Below, one piece after another: positions 15,901 through 31,000 of a stretch of DNA of 64,000 nucleotides. Within the stretch, counting starts at the first letter, position 1, and each line of letters opens with the position of its first letter. This DNA comes from Oscheius dolichura (taxonomy: Eukaryota; Nematoda; Chromadorea; Rhabditida; Rhabditidae), in assembly GCA_932521035.1 (NCBI GenBank), contig OW051492.1, forward strand, positions 186,001-250,000, read 5' to 3'. Made by a program: the position numbers and the translations under genes. The notes below the pieces were generated by a model. It had not been told where the DNA came from, did not search any database, and saw only the letters and a program-made list of their open reading frames with translations.

Positions 15901-17131
15901 CATACGATTTTTGGACAAAGTGCATCCATCCATACGATTTTTGGACAAAGTGAATCCATCCATACGATTTTTGGACAAAGTGAATCCATCCATACGATTT
16001 TTGGACAAAGTGAATCCATCCATACGACTTTCGGGCAAAGTGAATCCATCCATACGATTTTTGGACAAAGTGCATCCATCCATACGATTTTTGGACAAAG
16101 TGAATCCATCCATACGATTTTTGGACAAAGTGAATCCATCCATACGACTTTTGGACAAAGTGAATCCATCAAACTCTTCCATAAAAAACTCCTAGTGAAT
16201 CCATCCATACGATTTTTGGACAAAGTGAATCCATCCATACGATTTTTGGACAAAGTGAATCCATCCATACGACTTTTGGACAAAGTGAATCCATCCATAC
16301 GACTTTTGGACAAAGTGAATCCATCAAACTCTTCCATAAAAAACTCCTAGTGAATCCATCCATACGATTTTTGGACAAAGTGAATCCATCCATACGATTT
16401 TTGGACAAAGTGAATCCATCCATACGATTTTTGGACAAAGTGAATCCATCCATACGATTTATGGACAAAGTGAATCCATCCATACGACTTTTGGGCAAAG
16501 TGAATCCATCCATACGATTTTTGGACAAAGTGAATCCATCCATACGATTTTTGGACAAAGTGAATCCATCCATACGACTTTTGGACAAAGTGAATCCATC
16601 CATACGATTTTTGGACAAAGTGAATCCATCCATACGACTTTTGGACAAAGTGAATCCATCCATACGACTTTGGGGCAAAGTGAATCCATCAAACTCTTCC
16701 GTAAAAATCTCAAACTCTTCCGTAAAAAACTCAAACTGTTCCGTAAAAAACTCCTAGTGAATCCATCCATACGACTTTTGGGCAAAGTGAATCCATCCAT
16801 ACGATTTTTGGACAAAGTGAATCCATCAAACTCTTCCATAAAAAACTCCTAGTGAATCCATCCATACGATTTTTGGACAAAGTGAATCCATCAAACTCTT
16901 CCATAAAAAACTCCTAGTGAATCCATCCATACGATTTTTGGACAAAGTGAATCCATCCATACGATTTTTGGACAAAGTGAATCCATCCATACGATTTTTG
17001 GACAAAGTGAATCCATCCATACGATTTTTGGACAAAGTGAATCCATCCATACGATTTTTGGACAAAGTGAATCCATCCATACGATTTTTGGACAAAGTGA
17101 ATCCATCAAACTCTTCCATAAAAAACTCCTA
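983..17131 (+). repeat. 30-bp satellite array, zone 1 (short runs, many linkers)
   Basis: The unit starts GTGAATCCATCCATACGA and ends TTTTTGGACAAA. Zone 1 consists of runs of roughly 1-25 units separated by linkers ending CCATAAAAAACTCCTA or CCGTAAAAAACTCCTA. Diagnostic unit subtypes here are GATTTATGG, GACTTTTGGGAAAATTG, GCGAATTTTGG, GACTTTCGGGC and the GTGCATCC variant. Duplicated blocks are visible: 2560-3600 recurs near 7227-8270 at an offset of 4667 bp, and about 12500-13900 recurs at an offset of 1392 bp. The 35-bp step across each simple linker breaks any long reading frame, arguing against protein coding. Confidence 0.95.
1601..1669 (+). repeat. Example of a compound linker made of 21-bp subunits
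   Basis: This is a typical long linker. It contains TCAAACTCTTCCGTAAAAAT, then a second near-copy ending in A6, then a third with CTGTTCC, closing with CTCCTAG before 30-bp units resume. The subunits recur every 21 bp. Linkers exist with one, two, three or four such subunits. Some carry extra variants: TTCTGTAAAAATGAC in the 22-24 kb and 34-35.5 kb zones, and CAATCTGTTCC next to the C6 junctions. The same construction recurs many tens of times across the array. Confidence 0.9.
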
Positions 17132-20100
17132 GTGAATCCATCCATACGACTTTCGGGCAAAGTGAATCCATCCATACGATTTTTGGACAAAGTGCATCCA
17201 TCCATACGATTTTTGGACAAAGTGAATCCATCCATACGATTTTTGGACAAAGTGAATCCATCCATACGATTTTTGGACAAAGTGAATCCATCCATACGAT
17301 TTTTGGACAAAGTGAATCCATCCATACGACTTTTGGGCAAAGTGAATCCATCCATACGATTTTTGGACAAAGTGAATCCATCCATACGATTTTTGGACAA
17401 AGTGAATCCATCCATACGACTTTTGGGCAAAGTGAATGCATCCATACGATTTTTGGACAAAGTGAATCCATCCATACGATTTTTGGACAAAGTGAATCCA
17501 TCCATACGATTTTTGGACAAAGTGAATCCATCCATACGATTTTTGCACAAAGTGAATCCATCCATACGATTTTGGGACAAAGTGAATCCATCAAACTCTT
17601 CCGTAAAAATCTCAAACTCTTCCGTAAAAAACTCAAACTGTTCCGTAAAAAACTCCTAGTGAATCCATCCATACGATTTTTGGACAAAGTGAATCCATCC
17701 ATACGATTTTTGGACAAAGTGAATCCATCCATACGATTTTTGGACAAAGTGAATCCATCCATACGACTTTTGGGCAAAGTGAATCCATCCATACGATTTT
17801 TGGACAAAGTGAATCCATCCATACGATTTTTGGACAAAGTGAATCCATCCATACGATTTTTGGACAAAGTGAATCCATCCATACGATTTTTGGACAAAGT
17901 GAATCCATCCATACGATTTTTGGACAAAGTGAATCCATCCATACGATTTTTGGACAAAGCGAATCCATCCATACGATTTTTGGACAAAGTGAATCCATCC
18001 ATACGACTTTCGGGCAAAGTGAATCCATCCATACGATTTTTGGACAAAGTGAATCCATCCATACGATTTTTGGACAAAGTGAATCCATCCATACGATTTT
18101 TGGACAAAGTGAATCCATCAAACTCTTCCGTAAAAATCTCAAACTCTTCCGTAAAAAACTCAAACTGTTCCGTAAAAAACTCCTAGTGAATCCATCCATA
18201 CGATTTTTGGACAAAGTGAATCCATCCATACGATTTTTGGACAAAGTGAATCCATCCATACGATTTTTGGACAAAGTGAATCCATCCATACGATTTTTGG
18301 ACAAAGTGAATCCATCCATACGACTTTTGGGCAAAGTGAATCCATCCATACGATTTTTGGACAAAGTGAATCCATCCATTCGATTTTTGGACAAAGTGAA
18401 TCCATCCATACGATTTTTGGACAAAGTGAATCCATCCATACGATTTTGGGACAAAGTGAATCCATCCATACGATTTTTGGACAAAGTGAATCCATCCATA
18501 CGACTTTTGGGCAAAGTGAATCCATCCATACGATTTTTGGACAAAGTGAATCCATCCATACGATTTTTGGACAAAGTGAATCCATCCATACGATTTTTGG
18601 ACAAAGTGAATCCATCCATACGATTTTTGGACAAAGTGAATCCATCCATACGATTTTTGGACAAAGTGAATCCATCCATACGATTTTTGGACAAAGTGAA
18701 TCCATCCATACGATTTTTGGACAAAGTGAATCCATGCATTCGATTTTTGGACAAAGTGAATCCATCCATACGATTTTTGGACAAAGTGAATCCATCCATA
18801 CGATTTTTGGGCAAAGTGAATCCATCCATACGATTTTTGGACAAAGTGAATCCATCCATACGATTTTTGGACAAAGTGAATCCATCCATACGATTTTTGG
18901 ACAAAGTGAATCCATCCATACGATTTTTGGACAAAGTGAATCCATCCATACGATTTTTGGACAAAGTGAATCCATCCATACGATTTTTGGACAAAGTGAA
19001 TCCATCCATACGATTTTTGGACAAAGTGAATCCATCCATACGATTTTTGGACAAAGTGAATCCATCCATACGATTTTTGGACAAAGTGAATCCATCAAAC
19101 TCTTCCGTAAAAATTTCAAACTCTTCCGTAAAAATCTCAAACTCTTCCGTAAAAAACTCAAACTGTTCCGTAAAAAACTCCTAGTGAATCCATCCATACG
19201 ATTTTTGGACAAAGTGAATCCATCCATACGATTTTTGGACAAAGTGAATCCATCCATACGACTTTTGGGCAAAGTGAATCCATCCATACGATTTTTGGAC
19301 AAAGTGAATCCATCCATACGATTTTTGGACAAAGTGAATCCATCCATACGATTTTTGGACAAAGTGAATCCATCCATACGACTTTTGGGCAAAGTGAATC
19401 CATCCATACGATTTTTGGACAAAGTGAATCCATGCATTCGATTTTTGGACAAAGTGAATCCATCCATACGATTTTTGGACAAAGTGAATCCATCCATACG
19501 ATTTTTGGGCAAAGTGAATCCATCCATACGATTTTTGGACAAAGTGAATCCATCCATACGATTTTTGGACAAAGTGAATCCATCCATACGATTTTTGGAC
19601 AAAGTGAATCCATCCATACGACTTTTGGACAAAGTGAATCCATCCATACGATTTTTGGACAAAGTGAATCCATCCATACGATTTTTGGACAAAGTGAATC
19701 CATCCATACGACTTTTGGACAAAGTGAATCCATCCATACGATTTTTGGACAAAGTGAATCCATCCATACGATTTTTGGACAAAGTGAATCCATCCATACG
19801 ACTTTTGGACAAAGTGAATCCATCCATACGATTTTTGGACAAAGTGAATCCATCCATGCGATTTTTGGACAAAGAGAATCCATCCATACGACTTTTGGAC
19901 AAAGTGAATCCATCCATACGACTTTTGGACAAAGTGAATCCATCCATACGACTTTTGGACAAAGAGAATCCATCCATACGATTTTTGGACAAAGTGAATC
20001 CATCCATGCGATTTTTGGACAAAGAGAATCCATCCATACGACTTTTGGACAAAGTGAATCCATCCATACGACTTTTGGACAAAGTGAATCCATCCATACG

Positions 20101-22068
20101 ACTTTTGGACAAAGTGAATCCATCAAACTCTTCCGTAAAAAACTCAAACTGTTCCGTAAAAAACTCCTAGTGAATCCATCCATACGACTTTTGGGCAAAG
20201 TGAATCCATCCATACGATTTTTGGACAAAGAGAATCCATCCATACGATTTTTGGACAAAGAGAATCCATCCATACGATTTTTGGACAAAGAGAATCCATC
20301 CATACGATTTTTGGACAAAGTGAATCCATCCATACGATTTTTGGACAAAGTGAATCCATCCATACGACTTTTGGACAAAGTGAATCCATCCATACGATTT
20401 TTGGACAAAAAGAATCCATCCATACGATTTTTGGACAAAGTGAATCCATCCATACGATTTTTGGACAAAGTGAATCCATCCATACGATTTTTGGACAAAG
20501 TGAATCCATCCATACGACTTTTGGACAAAGTGAATCCATCCATACGACTTTTGGACAAAGTGAATCCATCCATACGACTTTTGGACAAAGTGAATCCATC
20601 CATACGATTTTTGGACAAAGTGAATATATCCATACGACTTTCGGGCAAAGTGAATCCATCCATACGATTTTTGGACAAAGTGAATGTATCCATACGACTT
20701 TCGGGCAAAGTGAATCCATCCATACGATTTTTGGACAAAGTGAATCCATCCATACGATTTTTGGACAAAGTGAATCCATCCATACGATTTTTGGACAAAG
20801 TGAATCCATCCATACGATTTTTGGACAAAGTGAATCCATCCATACGATTTTTGGACAAAGTGAATCCATCCATACGATTTTTGGACAAAGTGAATCCATC
20901 CATACGATTTTTGGACAAAGTGAATCCATCCATACGATTTTTGGACAAAGTGAATATATCCATACGACTTTCGGGCAAAGTGAATCCATCCATACGATTT
21001 TTGGACAAAGTGAATCCATCCATACGACTTTTGGACAAAGTGAATCCATCCATACGATTTTTGGACAAAGTGAATCCATCCATACGACTTTTGGGCAAAG
21101 TGAATCCATCCATACGACTTTTGGACAAAGTGAATCCATCCATACGATTTTTGGACAAAGTGAATCCATCCATACGATTTTTGGACAAAGTGAATCCATC
21201 CATACGACTTTTGGACAAGGTGAATCCATCCATACGACTTTTGGACAAAGTGAATCCATCCATACGATTTTTGGACAAAGTGAATCCATCCATACGATTT
21301 TTGGACAAAGTGAATCCATCCATACGACTTTTGGACAAGGTGAATCCATCCATACGATTTTTGGACAAAGTGAATCCATCCATACGATTTTTGGACAAAG
21401 TGAATCCATCCATGCGATTTTTGGACAAAGTGAATCCATCCATACGACTTTTGGACAAAGTGAATCCATCCATACGATTTTTGGACAAAGTGAATCCATC
21501 CATACGACTTTTGGGCAAAGTGAATCCATCCATACGACTTTTGGACAAAGTGAATCCATCCATACGATTTTTGGACAAAGTGAATCCATCCATACGATTT
21601 TTGGACAAAGTGAATCCATCCATACGACTTTTGGACAAGGTGAATCCATCCATACGACTTTTGGACAAAGTGAATCCATCCATACGATTTTTGGACAAAG
21701 TGAATCCATCCATACGATTTTTGGACAAAGTGAATCCATCCATACGACTTTTGGACAAGGTGAATCCATCCATACGATTTTTGGACAAAGTGAATCCATC
21801 CATACGATTTTTGGACAAAGTGAATCCATCCATACGACTTTTGGGCAAAGTGAATCCATCCATACGATTTTTGGACAAAGTGAATCCATCCATACGATTT
21901 TTGGACAAAGTGAATCCATCCATACGATTTTTGGACAAAGTGAATCCATCCATACGATTTTTGGACAAAGTGAATCCATCAAACTCTTCCGTAAAAATTT
22001 CAAACTCTTCTGTAAAAATGACAAACTCTTCCGTAAAAAACTCAAACTGTTCCGTAAAAAACTCCTAG
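17132..22068 (+). repeat. 30-bp satellite array, zone 2 (long uninterrupted runs)
   Basis: Linkers are rare here (around 17590, 18120, 19095, 20125 and 21980), so runs reach roughly 30-60 units. The A/T-type unit (GATTTTTGG) dominates. Local private variants cluster: AGAGAATCC between about 19870 and 20300, GAATATATCC or GAATGTATCC near 20625-20955, and ACAAGGTG at 21211-21220, 21331-21340, 21631-21640 and 21751-21760. The last four define a 420-bp (14-unit) duplicate. The longest open frames of the window lie here but simply follow the long runs. Confidence 0.95.
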
Positions 22069-25000
22069 TGAATCCATCCATACGATTTTTGGACAAAGTG
22101 AATCCATCCATACGACTTTTGGGCAAAGTGAATCCATCCATACAACTTTTGGACAAAGTGAATCCATCCATACGACTTTTGGGCAAAGTGAACCCATCAA
22201 GCTCTTCCGTAAAAATCTCAAACTGTTCCGTAAAAAACTCCTAGTGAATCCATCCATACGATTTTTGGACAAAGTGAATCCATCCATACGACTTTTGGGC
22301 AAAGTGAATCCATCCATGCGAATTTTGGACAAAGTGAATCCATCCATACGATTTTTGGACAAAGTGAATCCATCCATACGATTTTTGGACAAAGTGAATC
22401 CATCCATACGATTTTTGGACAAAGTGAATCCATCCATACGACTTTTGGGCAAAGTGAATCCATCCATACGATTTTTGGACAAAGTGAATCCATCCATACG
22501 ACTTTTGGGCAAAGTGAATCCATCCATACGATTTTTGGACAAAGTGAATCCATCCATACGATTTTTGGACAAAGTGAATCCATCAAACTCTTCCGTAAAA
22601 ATTTCAAACTCTTCTGTAAAAATGACAAACTCTTCCGTAAAAAACTCAAATTGTTCCGTAAAAAACTCCTAGTGAATCCATCCATACGATTTTTGGACAA
22701 AGTGAATCCATCCATACGACTTTTGGGCAAAGTGAATCCATCCATACGATTTTTGGACAAAGTGAATCCATCCATACGATTTTTGGACAAAGTGAATCCA
22801 TCCATACGATTTTTGGACAAAGTGAATCCATCCATACGATTTTTGGACAAAGTGAATCCATCCATACGATTTTTGGACAAAGTGAATCCATCCATACGAC
22901 TTTTGGGCAAAGTGAATCCATCCATACAACTTTTGGACAAAGTGAATCCATCCATACGACTTTTGGGCAAAGTGAATCCATCCATACGATTTTTGGACAA
23001 AGTGAATCCATCCATACGATTTTTGGACAAAGTGAATCCATCCATACGATTTTTGGACAAAGTGAATCCATCCATACGACTTTTGGGCAAAGTGAATCCA
23101 TCCATACGATTTTTGGACAAAGTGAATCCATCCATACGATTTTTGGACAAAGTGAATCCATCAAACTCTTCCGTAAAAATCTCAAACTCTTCCGTAAAAA
23201 ACTCAAATTGTTCCGTAAAAAACTCCTAGTGAATCCATCCATACGATTTTTGGACAAAGTGAATCCATCCATACGACTTTTGGGCAAAGTGAATCCATCC
23301 ATACGATTTTTGGACAAAGTGAATCCATCCATACGATTTTTGGACAAAGTGAATCCATCAAACTCTTCCGTAAAAATCTCAAACTCTTCCGTAAAAAACT
23401 CAAATTGTTCCGTAAAAAACTCCTAGTGAATCCATCCATACGATTTTTGGACAAAGTGAATCCATCCATACGACTTTTGGGCAAAGTGAATCCATCCATA
23501 CAACTTTTGGACAAAGTGAATCCATCCATACGACTTTTGGGCAAAGTGAACCCATCAAGCTCTTCCGTAAAAATCTCAAACTGTTCCGTAAAAAACTCCT
23601 AGCGATTTTTGGACAAAGTGAATCCATCCATACGATTTTTGGACAAAGTGAATCCATCCATACGACTTTTGGGCAAAGTGAATCCATCCATACGACTTTT
23701 GGGCAAAGTGAATCCATCCATACGACTTTTGGACAAAGTGAATCCATCCATACGATTTTTGGACAAAGTGAATCCATCAAACTCTTCCGTAAAAATTTCA
23801 AACTCTTCTGTAAAAATGACAAACTCTTCCGTAAAAAACTCAAACTGTTCCGTAAAAAACTCCTAGTGAATCCATCCATACGATTTTTGGGCAAAGTGAA
23901 TCCATCCATGCGAATTTTGGACAAAGTGAATCCATCCATACGATTTTTGGACAAAGTGAATCCATCCATACGATTTTTGGACAAAGTGAATCCATCCATA
24001 CGATTTTTGGACAAAGTGAATCCATCCATGCGATTTTTGGACAAAGTGAATCCATCCATACGATTTTTGGACAAAGTGAATCCATCAAACTCTTCCGTAA
24101 AAATTTCAAACTCTTCTGTAAAAATGACAAACTCTTCCGTAAAAAACTCAAACTGTTCCGTAAAAAACTCCTAGTGAATCCATCCATACGATTTTTGGAC
24201 AAAGTGAATCCATCCATACGACTTTTGGGCAAAGTGAATCCATCCATACAACTTTTGGACAAAGTGAATCCATCCATACGACTTTTGGGCAAAGTGAACC
24301 CATCAAGCTCTTCCGTAAAAATCTCAAACTGTTCCGTAAAAAACTCCTAGTGAATCCATCCATACGATTTTTGGACAAAGTGAATCCATCCATACGACTT
24401 TTGGACAAAGTGAATCCATCCATACGATTTTTGGACAAAGTGAATCCATCCATACGACTTTTGGGCAAAGTGAATCCATCCATACGACTTTTGGACAAAG
24501 TGAATCCATCCATACGATTTTTGGACAAAGTGAATCCATCCATACGACTTTTGGGCAAAGTGAATCCATCCATACGACTTTTGGACAAAGTGAATCCATC
24601 CATACGACTTTTGGACAAAGTGAATCCATCCATACGATTTCCCCCCAAACTCTTCCGTAAAAATCTCAAACTCTTCCGTAAAAATCTCAATCTGTTCCGT
24701 AAAAAACTCCTAGTGAATCCATCCATACGATTTTTGGACAAAGTGAATCCATCCATACGACTTTTGGGCAAAGTGAATCCATCCATGCGAATTTTGGACA
24801 AAGTGAATCCATCAAACTCTTCCATAAAAAACTCCTAGTGAATCCATCCATACGATTTTTGGACAAAGTGAATCCATCCATACGATTTTTGGACAAAGTG
24901 AATCCATCCATACGATTTTTGGACAAAGTGAATCCATCCATACGACTTTTGGGCAAAGTGAATCCATCCATACGACTTTTGGGCAAAGTGAATCCATCCA

Positions 25001-28000
25001 TACGACTTTTGGACAAAGTGAATCCATCCATACGATTTTTGGACAAAGTGAATCCATCCATACGATTTTTGGACAAAGTGAATCCATCCATACGATTTTT
25101 GGACAAAGTGAATCCATCCATACGACTTTGGGGCAAAGTGAATCCATCCATACGACTTTTGGACAAAGTGAATCCATCCATACGATTTATGGACAAAGTG
25201 AATCCATCCATACGATTTTTGGACAAAGTGAATCCATCCATACGACTTTTGGACAAAGTGAATCCATCCATACGATTTTTGGACAAAGTGAATCCATCAA
25301 ACTCTTCCATAAAAAACTCCTAGTGAATCCATCCATACGACTTTTGGACAAAGTGAATCCATCCATACGACTTTTGGGCAAAGTGAATCCATCCATGCGA
25401 ATTTTGGACAAAGTGAATCCATCCATACGACTTTTGGACAAAGTGAATCCATCCATACGATTTTTGGACAAAGTGAATCCATCAAACTCTTCCATAAAAA
25501 ACTCCTAGTGAATCCATCCATACGACTTTTGGACAAAGTGAATCCATCCATACGACTTTTGGGCAAAGTGAATCCATCCATGCGAATTTTGGACAAAGTG
25601 AATCCATCCATACGACTTTTGGACAAAGTGAATCCATCCATACGATTTATGGACAAAGTGAATCCATCCATACGATTTTTGGACAAAGTGAATCCATCCA
25701 TACGACTTTTGGACAAAGTGAATCCATCCATACGATTTTTGGACAAAGTGAATCCATCAAACTCTTCCATAAAAAACTCCTAGTGAATCCATCCATACGA
25801 CTTTTGGACAAAGTGAATCCATCCATACGACTTTTGGGCAAAGTGAATCCATCCATGCGAATTTTGGACAAAGTGAATCCATCCATACGACTTTTGGACA
25901 AAGTGAATCCATCCATACGATTTATGGACAAAGTGAATCCATCCATACGATTTTTGGACAAAGTGAATCCATCCATACGACTTTTGGACAAAGTGAATCC
26001 ATCCATACGACTTTTGGGCAAAGTGAATCCATCCATGCGAATTTTGGACAAAGTGAATCCATCCATACGACTTTTGGACAAAGTGAATCCATTCATACGA
26101 CTTTGGGGCAAAGTGAATCCATCCATACGACTTTTGGACAAAGTGAATCCATCAAACTCTTCCATAAAAAACTCCTAGTGAATCCATCCATACGATTTTT
26201 GGACAAAGTGAATCCATCCATACGATTTTTGGACAAAGTGAATCCATCCATACGATTTTTGGACAAAGTGAATCCATCCATACGACTTTTGGGCAAAGTG
26301 AATCCATCCATACGACTTTTGGACAAAGTGAATCCATCCATACGATTTTTGGACAAAGTGAATCCATCCATACGACTTTTGGACAAAGTGAATCCATCCA
26401 TACGACTTTTGGACAAAGTGAATCCATCCATACGATTTTTGGACAAAGTGAATCCATCCATACGACTTTTGGGCAAAGTGAATCCATCCATACGATTTTT
26501 GGACAAAGTGAATCCATCCATACGATTTTTGGACAAAGTGAATCCATCCATACGACTTTTTGACAAAGTGAATCCATCCATACGATTTTTGGACAAAGTG
26601 AATCCATCCATACGACTTTTGGACAAAGTGAATCCATCCATACGACTTTTGGACAAAGTGAATCCATCCATACGATTTTTGGACAAAGTGAATCCATCCA
26701 TACGACTTTTGGGCAAAGTGAATCCATCCATACGATTTTTGGACAAAGTGAATCCATCCATACGATTTTTGGACAAAGTGAATCCATCCATACGACTTTT
26801 GGACAAAGTGAATCCATCCATACGATTTTTGGACAAAGTGAATCCATCCATACGATTTTTGGACAAAGTGAATCCATCCATACGACTTTTGGGCAAAGTG
26901 AATCCATCCATACGACTTTTGGGCAAAGTGAATCCATCCATACGATTTTTGGACAAAGTGAATCCATCCATACGATTTTTGGACAAAGTGAATCCATCCA
27001 TACGACTTTTGGACAAAGTGAATCCATCAAACTCTTCCATAAAAAACTCCTAGTGAATCCATCCATACGATTTTTGGACAAAGTGAATCCATCCATACGA
27101 TTTTTGGACAAAGTGAATCCATCCATACGACTTTTGGGCAAAGTGAACCCATCAAACTCTTCCGTAAAAAACTCAAACTGTTCCGTAAAAAACTCCTAGT
27201 GAATCCATCCATACGATTTTTGGACAAAGTGAATCCATCCATACGATTTTTGGACAAAGTGAATCCATCCATACGATTTTTGGACAAAGTGAATCCATCC
27301 ATACGATTTTTGGACAAAGTGAATCCATCAAACTCTTCCGTAAAAATCTCAAACTGTTCCGTAAAAAACTCCTAGTGAATCCATCCATACGACTTTTGGG
27401 CAAAGTGAATCCATCCATACGATTTTTGGACAAAGTGAATCCATCCATACGATTTTTGGACAAAGTGAATCCATCCATACGATTTTTGGACAAAGTGAAT
27501 CCATCCATACGATTTTTGGACAAAGTGAATCCATCCATACGACTTTTGGGCAAAGTGAATCCATCCATACGACTTTTGGACAAAGTGAATCCATCCATAC
27601 GATTTTTGGACAAAGTGAATCCATCCATACGATTTTTGGACAAAGTGAATCCATCCATACGACTTTTGGGCAAAGTGAATCCATCCATACGACTTTTGGG
27701 CAAAGTGAATCCATCCATACGACTTTTGGACAAAGTGAATCCATCCATACGATTTTTGGACAAAGTGAATCCATCCATACGATTTATGGACAAAGTGAAT
27801 CCATCCATACGACTTTTGGACAAAGTGAATCCATCCATACGACTTTTGGACAAAGTGAATCCATCCATACGACTTTTGGGCAAAGTGAATCCATCCATGC
27901 GAATTTTGGACAACGTGAATCCATCCATACGATTTTTGGACAAAGTGAATCCATCCATACGACTTTTGGACAAAGTGAATCCATCCATACGACTTTGGGG

Positions 28001-31000
28001 CAAAGTGAATCCATCCATACGACTTTTGGACAAAGTGAATCCATCCATGCGATTTTTGGACAAAGTGAATCCATCCATACGATTTTTGGACAAAGTGAAT
28101 CCATCCATACGACTTTTGGACAAAGTGAATCCATCCATGCGATTTTTGGACAAAGTGAATCCATCCAACTCTTCCATAAAAAACTCCTAGTGAATCCATC
28201 CATACGATTTTTGGACAAAGTGAATCCATCCATACGACTTTTGGGCAAAGTGAACCCATCAAACTCTTCCGTAAAAAACTCAAACTGTTCCGTAAAAAAC
28301 TCCTAGTGAATCCATCCATACGATTTTTGGACAAAGTGAATCCATCCATGCGATTTTTGGACAAAGTGAATCCATCCAACTCTTCCATAAAAAACTCCTA
28401 GTGAATCCATCCATACGATTTTTGGACAAAGTGAATCCATCCATACGACTTTTGGGCAAAGTGAACCCATCAAACTCTTCCGTAAAAAACTCAAACTGTT
28501 CCGTAAAAAACTCCTAGTGAATCCATCCATACGATTTTTGGACAAAGTGAATCCATCCATACGATTTTTGGACAAAGTGAATCCATCCATACGATTTTTG
28601 GACAAAGTGAATCCATCAAACTCTTCCATAAAAAACTCCTAGTGAATCCATCCATACGATTTTTGGACAAAGTGAATCCATCCATACGACTTTTGGGCAA
28701 AGTGAATCCATCCATACGATTTTTGGACAAAGTGAATCCATCAAACTCTTCCATAAAAAACTCCTAGTGAATCCATCCATACGATTTTTGGACAAAGTGA
28801 ATCCATCCATACGACTTTTGGACAAAGTGAATCCATCCATACGACTTTTGGGCAAAGTGAATCCATCCATACGACTTTTGGACAAAGTGAATCCATCCAT
28901 ACGACTTTTGGACAAAGTGAATCCATCCATACGATTTTTGGACAAAGTGAATCCATCCATACGACTTTTGGACAAAGTGAATCCATCCATACGACTTTTG
29001 GGCAAAGTGAATCCATCCATACGACTTTTGGACAAAGTGAATCCATCCATACGATTTTTGGACAAAGTGAATCCATCCATACGATTTTTGGACAAAGTGA
29101 ATCCATCCATACGAGTTTTTGGACAAAGTGAATCCATCCATACGATTTTTGGACAAAGTGAATCCATCCATACGATTTTTGGACAAAGTGAATCCATCCA
29201 TACGATTTTTGGACAAAGTGAATCCATCCATACGACTTTTGGACAAAGTGAATCCATCCATACGATTTTTGGACAAAGTGAATCCATCCACACGACTTTT
29301 GGGCAAAGTGAATCCATCCATACGATTTTTGGACAAAGTGAATCCATCCACACGACTTTGGGGCAAAGTGAATCCATCCATACGACTTTTGGACAAAGTG
29401 AATCCATCCATACGATTTTTGGACAAAGTGAATCCATCAAACTCTTCCATAAAAAACTCCTAGTGAATCCATCCATACGATTTTTGGACAAAGTGAATCC
29501 ATCCATACGACTTTTGGGCAAAGTGAATCCATCCATACGATTTTTGGACAAAGTGAATCCATCAAACTCTTCCATAAAAAACTCCTAGTGAATCCATCCA
29601 TACGATTTTTGGACAAAGTGAATCCATCCATACGACTTTTGGACAAAGTGAATCCATCCATACGACTTTTGGGCAAAGTGAATCCATCCATACGACTTTT
29701 GGACAAAGTGAATCCATCCATACGACTTTTGGACAAAGTGAATCCATCCATACGATTTTTGGACAAAGTGAATCCATCCATACGACTTTTGGACAAAGTG
29801 AATCCATCCATACGACTTTTGGGCAAAGTGAATCCATCCATACGACTTTTGGACAAAGTGAATCCATCCATACGATTTTTGGACAAAGTGAATCCATCCA
29901 TACGATTTTTGGACAAAGTGAATCCATCCATACGAGTTTTTGGACAAAGTGAATCCATCCATACGATTTTTGGACAAAGTGAATCCATCCATACGATTTT
30001 TGGACAAAGTGAATCCATCCATACGATTTTTGGACAAAGTGAATCCATCCATACGACTTTTGGACAAAGTGAATCCATCCATACGATTTTTGGACAAAGT
30101 GAATCCATCCACACGACTTTTGGGCAAAGTGAATCCATCCATACGATTTTTGGACAAAGTGAATCCATCCACACGACTTTGGGGCAAAGTGAATCCATCC
30201 ATACGACTTTTGGACAAAGTGAATCCATCCATACGATTTTTGGACAAAGTGAATCCATCAAACTCTTCCATAAAAAACTCCTAGTGAATCCATCCATACG
30301 ACTTTTGGACAAAGTGAATCCATCCATACGACTTTTGGGCAAAGTGAATCCATCCATGCGAATTTTGGACAAAGTGAATCCATCCATACGACTTTTGGAC
30401 AAAGTGAATCCATCCATACGACTTTGGGGCAAAGTGAATCCATCCATACGACTTTTGGACAAAGTGAATCCATCAAACTCTTCCATAAAAAACTCCTAGT
30501 GAATCCATCCATACGATTTTTGGACAAAGTGAATCCATCCATACGATTTTTGGACAAAGTGAATCCATCCATACGACTTTTGGACAAAGTGAATCCATCC
30601 ATACGATTTTTGGACAAAGTGAATCCATCCACACGACTTTTGGGCAAAGTGAATCCATCCATACGACTTTTGGACAAAGTGAATCCATCCATACGATTTT
30701 TGGACAAAGTGAATCCATACAAACGACTTTTGGACAAAGTGAATCCATCCATACGACTTTTGGACAAAGTGAATCCATCCATACGATTTTTGGACAAAGT
30801 GAATCTATCCATACGACTTTTGGGCAAAGTGAACCCATCAAACTCTTCCGTAAAAAACTCAAACTGTTCCGTAAAAAACTCCTAGTGAATCCATCCATAC
30901 GATTTTTGGACAAAGTGAATCCATCCATACGATTTTTGGACAAAGTGAATCCATCCATACGATTTTTGGACAAAGTGAATCCATCAAACTCTTCCATAAA

